Of a DNA stretch of 26,470 nt, positions 21,556 to 26,470 are shown piece after piece (position 1 is the stretch's first letter; every line of letters starts with the position of its first letter). Made by a program: the position numbers and the translations under genes. The stretch lies in the IMG/VR virus record IMGVR_UViG_3300027976_000183, positions 1 to 26,470 of that record; one strand, given 5' to 3'. This stretch comes from a virus. Below the pieces are notes generated by a model. That model worked only from the letters and a program-made list of their open reading frames with translations. It did not search any database and had not been told where the DNA came from.

Positions 21556-22667
21556 GTGAACCCGTTAAGTTTATGTACAATAATTTCGGCGATGCCCGCT
21601 CAACTACTAGAACGGTATCGTCACAGTTGGCCGGTTTCCCGCTTACTAGCGCGTTTGATTCGTACCGCTTTACAGGATGGAGACCTTCGGGCGCGTTTGA
21701 AGTTACCTCGGCAAACCTCAACATCTATATAAACGACGGTGCAGATAAAACCGTAGCTCTCACAAGTGCGGTATACGCAACTGGTGTTTTACTTGCTGCA
21801 CATATTCAAACCAGTCTTAATGCATCATCTACTAACTGGACCGTTAGCTATTCAACTACTACCTACAAGTTCACGGTAGGCAGGTCGTCAGGTACCGCCA
21901 TACTGAGGTTATCGCAAACCGTAAATGCAATCTGGGATATGATTGGATTTCTAGGAGCAACTGATACTAGCGTAGGCGTGTCCACTGTTGCAGATGTAAT
22001 CAGAATACACACAACAGAATGGATTAAATTCGATCTACTTAACCAGGCACCTATTGACTGTTTTATAGCGATCGGTTCCTTATCGAGTAGTTTCCCTATC
22101 CCAGAGACCGCGACCGTTACGATTAAGGGTAACAACCTAGATGATTTTTCTAGTCCCCCGCTATCTGAAACAGTAGTGCCAACAGCGGACGGTATCTTTA
22201 AATTCCTGACATCTGCCGACACTAGCTATAGATATTGGCGCGTAGATTTTGAAGATAGAGCAAACCCAAATGGACCGAGTGTATTTGATATTAGAGTGAT
22301 CTATTTCGGTGACGCTGTATCGATGCAGAGAAACATAAACAACGGCTTTAGAGCAGTTAAAATAGATAGAAGTAATGTAAGTGAGAGCGAGGGCGGCTCA
22401 TTATTCTTTAGAGAGAAGCCGAAATACTGGACTATACAAGGTGATATCGATTGGACGGTCCCGGCAGATAGAAAAATAGTATCCGACCTATTTGAATACG
22501 CTGGAAACACTAAGCCGTTTTTTGTTGCTCTTGATCCATTGACTGAGATATCGGATAATGTAAGTGAATTTACAAAATACGTTACCTTTCAAGGCAACTT
22601 AGATAAGAAGCATCTTCTTTATAATTACTTTAGTTTACCAGTCTCGTTTAGAGAGGTAATCGGCTAA
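21552..22667 (+). CDS. Distal tail / tail tip protein
   Basis: A 371-residue protein overlapping the tape measure stop by 4 bases (ATGA). Residues 1-50 suggest a strand-rich domain (YNNFGDARSTTRTV). Residues 51-140 resemble the extra domain in the tail tube protein. A middle region looks like a carbohydrate-binding or galactose-binding fold (SSSFPIPETATVTIKGNNLDDF, then YRYWRVDFED). The C-terminal part has strands and WTVPADRKIVSDLFEYAG, FFVALDP. The position after the tape measure is that of the distal tail protein (Dit) or a lambda gpM-like protein. The residues RYWRVDF are typical of phage tip domains that pack on a fold of this kind. No catalytic motif is visible. Confidence 0.65.
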   Translation: MSEPVKFMYNNFGDARSTTRTVSSQLAGFPLTSAFDSYRFTGWRPSGAFEVTSANLNIYINDGADKTVALTSAVYATGVLLAAHIQTSLNASSTNWTVSYSTTTYKFTVGRSSGTAILRLSQTVNAIWDMIGFLGATDTSVGVSTVADVIRIHTTEWIKFDLLNQAPIDCFIAIGSLSSSFPIPETATVTIKGNNLDDFSSPPLSETVVPTADGIFKFLTSADTSYRYWRVDFEDRANPNGPSVFDIRVIYFGDAVSMQRNINNGFRAVKIDRSNVSESEGGSLFFREKPKYWTIQGDIDWTVPADRKIVSDLFEYAGNTKPFFVALDPLTEISDNVSEFTKYVTFQGNLDKKHLLYNYFSLPVSFREVIG

Positions 22668-23101
22668 TGGCGATCATTCAGTTTAGGGATTTCGACACCT
22701 TTAGAATTGCAGATACGGCGGAAGTTGTACCGGCGTTTGGGTTTAGCGTTACCGATAAACAGCAATTAACCCAGGTCTTACTTACTACCTACATCCATGG
22801 AACAGTACCAGGAAATGACCGATTGCAAGCCTTTGTATATTCTGATCTGGCACTAACAAAGCTGGTCGCAACATCTGATTTCTTTGTTTTATCTCTAATA
22901 GAAAACCTTGGCGCAAACTGGTACGGCCAGATAGGTTTTACGTTCCCCACAAAACCATGGATCGGACTAGGAAACACTTTCTACGTATCGATTGGCAGTA
23001 GCAATTATACGAAAACTCTTTCGTATTACGTTTCTTTTCTGCTTACGAGTGCGCTTGCGCTTAAATATACCCTTGTATCCTTGCGAGGAGAGCCGGTTTA
23101 A
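22667..23101 (+). CDS. Minor tail protein
   Basis: A 144-residue strand-rich protein whose start overlaps the preceding stop by one base, and whose stop overlaps the following start by one base. Segments such as AEVVPAFGFSVTDKQQL, TYIHGTVPGNDRLQAFVYSD and WIGLGNTFYVSIGSSNYTKT suggest a beta-sandwich. It sits between the distal tail protein and the large hub gene. It has no recognised family, and a role in the tip is inferred only from position. The tight coupling suggests equal expression with its neighbours. Confidence 0.55.
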   Translation: MAIIQFRDFDTFRIADTAEVVPAFGFSVTDKQQLTQVLLTTYIHGTVPGNDRLQAFVYSDLALTKLVATSDFFVLSLIENLGANWYGQIGFTFPTKPWIGLGNTFYVSIGSSNYTKTLSYYVSFLLTSALALKYTLVSLRGEPV

Positions 23102-25212
23102 TGACCTTTGCAGTTGAAAAATTAAAGAGGTCGTCGGCTAGGTGGTATCTAGTCCGGTTAAATCCTTCGAGGCACGTTACCAGCTTACTGGGCGCAGAAG
23201 GCGGCGGGATTTATTCGATGACTATGCCTTACGCTATCTCATCGGTAACTAGAAACGGCGTCACTCTTACGGAAACAACTACCGCACCAGTAACAAATGA
23301 CTTTTGGTATCACAACGAAACCACGGGCGAGATAGAAATAAAGCTTGCGGCAGCGCCTAGTACAACAACAAATGTAATCGTAATTAAATACTACATATTT
23401 ATGACTAGCTCGGAAGGCCAACAAACCTACGAGACACCAACAGATTCGGCAACTCCTTTTAGAGTTTGGGAACCTAGAATTGAAGCCGCTCCAGTTATTC
23501 AGCAGGGCATACCTAATATAATTTACGGCGTTTTTACAATTGAAAGTATCTCGCTTGAGATAGTAAATACCGACCTTGATTTCCAGAAATACATGACCGA
23601 AAACGATTCGTTCAAAGATTCACCGGCCATGATCTGGCTTTGCATAGGTTCTGAAGATGTCATAAAGCTGGTCTATACAGGAAAATGCCAGGCTCCTACC
23701 GTTGGCAATCGGTCAGTTTCTATCAGTATTTTTGATACTGTTGCCAAGCTAGATCAACCTGCATATTTCGGCGATACTGCCGATGAATGTTTTTTTTATA
23801 AAACAGCGGCATCGTTTCCCAACATGAACCCATTATCGCATGGAACAGTTTGCCCGCTTATTATAGGTCAATTCAGCAGATACAGATTAAAGCCTGGGTT
23901 TCCGCTTGGATTTGTTTTTGGATCATCTATTTTAGATTCAGAGCACATGCACGAGGCCGTATGTATTAATTACGATCAAACTATTGCAGTCAATACAAAT
24001 AGAAGTTGGGGTTTATGTAGGGTTATGCATGACGGGAGCGCAAACCAATCATTTAGAAATGTTAAATGGGGAGCATGTTTTGCCGCTTCGAATTCCGGTA
24101 ATGTCTCTATATTTTCATTTACCCCTGCGGTCTGGGCAACTATGGATGTCCAGCTAGGCGATGCAGCCAGAATGGTGCAGGCCGTCATACTATCTGGAAT
24201 AGTCGAAAGAATAGATGATAATTTCACTTTTTTTGATGTAATAGTGAGAACCGATGCAACTGTGACGCCTGCATTTACGGCAGCAGTAATTTTATCTGAC
24301 CGATTAGACCTATCTGTTATTATAGTTTCCCCGGAGGGCGTAGAATATAGACCTCTACAATTTCGAGATTATGCCTATAATTATTTTACGACATCCGGCG
24401 GAAATAGATTTATAGAGTTATATTTCTACAATAACTTTGAATCGAGGGGTTACTTACCGGGGATCGGTACTCTCGATCCAAATGCCCACAAAGTTTTTTA
24501 TAAAATAGGTCTTAATACTGCTGATATACCGCTTCATAAACACGGCACAGTTATGAAAAGGATGGCAGAAAATTCTGGTATAGAGGTTCTTTCATCGACT
24601 TTTACGCAGGCAAATACGGATTTAAATGTTGGTGTTTTAACTTCTATTCCTGACTTTCAGGAAACAGAATACGGTTCCTACCTAAAACTTGCTGAGGAGC
24701 TATGTTACTCCTCTCTTGGCTTTGTATTTTCAAACGAAGATGGTAAGGCAGAATATCACCTTTTAAAAAATCCCGTACCAACAGAGACAAGAACAGATGA
24801 TTACGTCTTAGATAAATCTGTTAGCTTTGAAGTTAACTATCAAGATATTTTCACTAGGGTTATCGCGCAGAATGTAAATGATAAGACCGACCCCAACGGC
24901 ATTGGTAATTCATTCACCTCATCTGAAAACATAGTTTCGCGCTACCTATACGATATAAATAGACCTAAGCAGTTGTTTCATATTTTAGACGCGATATCGG
25001 GCAGAATAGCCGCGCATCTTTCAGTTGTTTCAAATCCTGTTTACCTATACCAGTTTTCTACTTCTACAATAGATTCTGAAACGAGTATCAATGATGATAT
25101 AACTTTAGTGTCTGATACCGTTTCGGGTGGAACAGCGGATGTAAAGGTTATCGGGGTATCTAGGGAAATTGAAAAAACAAAAATAACAGCAATTAAATAT
25201 GGGAGTGTTTAA
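23101..25212 (+). CDS. Baseplate hub / tail tip protein
   Basis: A 703-residue protein at the end of the tight tail cluster, starting at ATG 23101. The N-terminal part (LKRSSARWYLVRLNPSRHVT, then NGVTLTETTTA and NDFWYHNETTGEIEIKL) is strand-rich and resembles phage tip proteins. The following region (IESISLEIVNTDLDFQKYM, then LVYTGKCQAPTVGNRSVSISIFDTVAKLD) resembles the tail-hub domain in which tail genes form a ring. The C-terminal part has AGIEV-like strands and a helical tail. It is large enough to be the hub or Tal-like protein that carries the fibres; no endopeptidase or lysozyme motif was seen. The role is inferred from size, order and fold pattern. Confidence 0.6.
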   Translation: MTFAVEKLKRSSARWYLVRLNPSRHVTSLLGAEGGGIYSMTMPYAISSVTRNGVTLTETTTAPVTNDFWYHNETTGEIEIKLAAAPSTTTNVIVIKYYIFMTSSEGQQTYETPTDSATPFRVWEPRIEAAPVIQQGIPNIIYGVFTIESISLEIVNTDLDFQKYMTENDSFKDSPAMIWLCIGSEDVIKLVYTGKCQAPTVGNRSVSISIFDTVAKLDQPAYFGDTADECFFYKTAASFPNMNPLSHGTVCPLIIGQFSRYRLKPGFPLGFVFGSSILDSEHMHEAVCINYDQTIAVNTNRSWGLCRVMHDGSANQSFRNVKWGACFAASNSGNVSIFSFTPAVWATMDVQLGDAARMVQAVILSGIVERIDDNFTFFDVIVRTDATVTPAFTAAVILSDRLDLSVIIVSPEGVEYRPLQFRDYAYNYFTTSGGNRFIELYFYNNFESRGYLPGIGTLDPNAHKVFYKIGLNTADIPLHKHGTVMKRMAENSGIEVLSSTFTQANTDLNVGVLTSIPDFQETEYGSYLKLAEELCYSSLGFVFSNEDGKAEYHLLKNPVPTETRTDDYVLDKSVSFEVNYQDIFTRVIAQNVNDKTDPNGIGNSFTSSENIVSRYLYDINRPKQLFHILDAISGRIAAHLSVVSNPVYLYQFSTSTIDSETSINDDITLVSDTVSGGTADVKVIGVSREIEKTKITAIKYGSV

Positions 25213-25214
25213 AT

Positions 25215-25505
25215 ATGCCAGGTGAAATCAGAAGATTATATTTTGCAGATGGTGTTACTACTACGCCTGCCGAATTCGTTATTTTCTCGCGTAAAACAAG
25301 CGTTGTTTTATCTGCCGAGACTTCGAAAACCATAACCCTCGTTGGGTTTCCTGATGCTAGGGATATGATCTGGCAGCTTAAGAAACCGGCGGCAGATAAC
25401 TTTGAGCAGATCGATTGCACGATAACGACACCAAGTGCTACGAGTGTAGTTTTAGATTTCGGCGGCTTTTCAAAAACTGGCACATTCATTCTTTTGGGAG
25501 TTTAA
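25215..25505 (+). CDS. Small beta-rich tail-associated protein
   Basis: A 96-residue protein with GGGAG 9 bases before ATG 25215. It alternates strands throughout (IRRLYFADGVTTTPAEFVIF, then KTITLVGFPDARDMIWQL, SVVLDFGGFSKTGTFILLGV), with one cysteine and a run of threonines. The size and position between hub and fibre genes suggest a small tip or fibre-attachment protein, but no family was recognised. The ribosome-site context (GGGAG then TTTAAATATG) is nearly repeated before the fibre gene, suggesting equal translation. Confidence 0.55.
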   Translation: MPGEIRRLYFADGVTTTPAEFVIFSRKTSVVLSAETSKTITLVGFPDARDMIWQLKKPAADNFEQIDCTITTPSATSVVLDFGGFSKTGTFILLGV

Positions 25506-25507
25506 AT

Positions 25508-26470
25508 ATGTTAAGAATTTTATTATTGGTATGTTTTTTCGCAACGCAAGCGGCGGCATTAGAAGTTAACGGCGAACTAAAGAACGCTGTAGTTGAGAAG
25601 TTTGCGGCTGATCCGGTTACAGGGCTGATAAGCGGCAGGATTTATTTTAATACCGTAACAAATACCACGAGGTTATATGACGGTGCGGTTTGGAGAAACT
25701 CGGTTAATGTTGATTCAACTCAAACACTAACTAATAAGACGATCGCGGGCGCAAGCAACACTCTCACGGTTTTAGCAGCTACTCAGCTATCAGGCGCAAC
25801 ACCGATAGCTAACGGCGGTACGGGACAAACAACTCAAGCGGCAGGCTTTAATGCACTTAGTCCCATGACAACAGCAGGCGACTTAGTTAGAGGCGGCGCA
25901 TCTGGCGCTGGAACTAGAATAGCAGTCGGCGTAGACGGTCAATCGCTTCGAGTTGTATCGGGTGTTCCCGCATGGGCAGATGGTGGATCAGGTTCAGGTA
26001 CTCTAAACCTAATCACAAACCCGAGTGCATCAAGCGACGCAACAACAGGCGTAACTAACGGCACTTCCCACACTACAGCGCGAGTATCGGGTGCAAATAG
26101 TCCGCTCAATACTGCAATCCCTACAGCTTTTGAACTAACCGCTACAACAACAGCGGTAGAATCTGCGACCTCTGGAGTACGCTGGACTTACACAGTACCG
26201 GCAGCAATTCGCAACACAAAAATGAGAGTTGGATTTTCCTACACTGTACAAGCCAGTCAAACCTGGTCAGTGAGCGTAAGAAATACAGCAGGACGTTTGG
26301 TACTTAATACCGATGTTTCTAGTGATTCGATACTTGCGAATAGTACTGCAACAGTTACAGGTAACTTTTCAGCGGCGTTTGATTCTGATTCAGATTCGGG
26401 TAACTACACTGTAAATATAACTAGGACGGCGGGCGCTGGTACTGCGATCCTTTATGTGACTAACTTAGCG
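25508..26470 (+). CDS. Tail fibre-like protein with signal peptide (3' end outside window)
   Basis: ATG 25508 begins a frame that stays open to the window edge (321 residues). The first 17 residues form a classical Sec signal peptide: M-L-R, hydrophobic ILLLVCFFA, then TQAAA with an A-x-A cleavage site before L18-E19. It is followed by mature strands (NGELKNAVVEKFAAD) and the PIANGGTGQTT segment with FNALSPMTTAGDL, a hallmark of phage tail fibre and adhesin repeats. Later parts (SGVRWTYTVPAAIRN, then VQASQTWSVSVRN) are beta-rich. The GGTGQTT motif identifies a fibre; the signal peptide on a virion protein is unusual. An alternative is a secreted adhesin encoded by a prophage. Confidence 0.75.
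   Translation, partial: MLRILLLVCFFATQAAALEVNGELKNAVVEKFAADPVTGLISGRIYFNTVTNTTRLYDGAVWRNSVNVDSTQTLTNKTIAGASNTLTVLAATQLSGATPIANGGTGQTTQAAGFNALSPMTTAGDLVRGGASGAGTRIAVGVDGQSLRVVSGVPAWADGGSGSGTLNLITNPSASSDATTGVTNGTSHTTARVSGANSPLNTAIPTAFELTATTTAVESATSGVRWTYTVPAAIRNTKMRVGFSYTVQASQTWSVSVRNTAGRLVLNTDVSSDSILANSTATVTGNFSAAFDSDSDSGNYTVNITRTAGAGTAILYVTNLA

Noticed and set aside
1-26470. CRISPR array, insertion sequence or integrase with attachment site
   Set aside because: No regularly spaced repeats, transposase or recombinase motifs were found.

Overview
The window is part of a double-stranded DNA tailed-phage genome (or prophage), roughly 40% G+C, almost fully coding, with short or overlapping gene junctions. 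Terminase, portal, scaffold, capsid, tail tube, frameshifted tail assembly chaperones, a tape measure of about 620 residues and tip proteins in canonical order indicate a long, non-contractile (siphovirus-type) tail; no sheath gene is seen. The host cannot be named. A standard Sec signal peptide on the final fibre-like gene and the protein families present suggest a Gram-negative host, but this is inference. No integrase, CI-type repressor, lysis gene, tRNA or CRISPR array was found.

Layout. (1) 1-1105, minus strand: a leftward cassette of at least six tiny genes (40-95 aa; two-helix membrane protein, cysteine-rich zinc-binding proteins, acidic protein) joined by overlapping stops and starts. 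(2) 1106-1341: divergent control region with a perfect inverted repeat, then a Cro-like helix-turn-helix gene carrying a second inverted repeat. (3) 1338-6959, plus strand: recombination and replication block of RecA-fold Sak4-like ATPase, ssDNA-binding protein with an SSB-type C-terminal tip, SF2 helicase that appears to start at ATT, VRR-NUC nuclease, and a TOPRIM/DUF927 primase-helicase. (4) 6960-7482: 0.5 kb without genes, holding a strong terminator, a 79-nt cytosine-free tract with AT/ATT microsatellites, two abutting inverted repeats and recurring TGTGTC words; a candidate replication origin. (5) 7483-7788, minus strand: a lone small cysteine-rich gene. (6) 7942-9099: ParB-like domain fused to a DNA methyltransferase. 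(7) 9104-17490: packaging and head genes (DUF5681 protein, probable small terminase, large terminase, portal, two related neck proteins, scaffold, major capsid protein, probable decoration protein, connector with a C-terminal EF-hand loop, tail terminator). (8) 17501-26470: tail genes (tail tube protein, G and G-T chaperones linked by a -1 frameshift, tape measure, distal tail and tip proteins, start of a fibre).

How the genes work together. The Sak4-like ATPase, SSB, helicase and nuclease form a recombination module feeding the primase-helicase, which may act at the adjacent noncoding region. The methyltransferase would modify phage DNA. Terminase packages DNA through the portal into a capsid built on the scaffold. 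The chaperone pair assembles tube subunits around the tape measure, and the tip and fibre genes complete the adsorption apparatus.

The clearest non-obvious feature is the programmed frameshift site (AAACCCG at 19449-19455 followed by an 11-bp stem). Next come the ATT start of the helicase, the origin-like region, the paired operator-like repeats, the EF-hand in a connector protein, a shared domain in two tail proteins, and a tail fibre with a signal peptide. No wholly new defence or signalling system was recognised.
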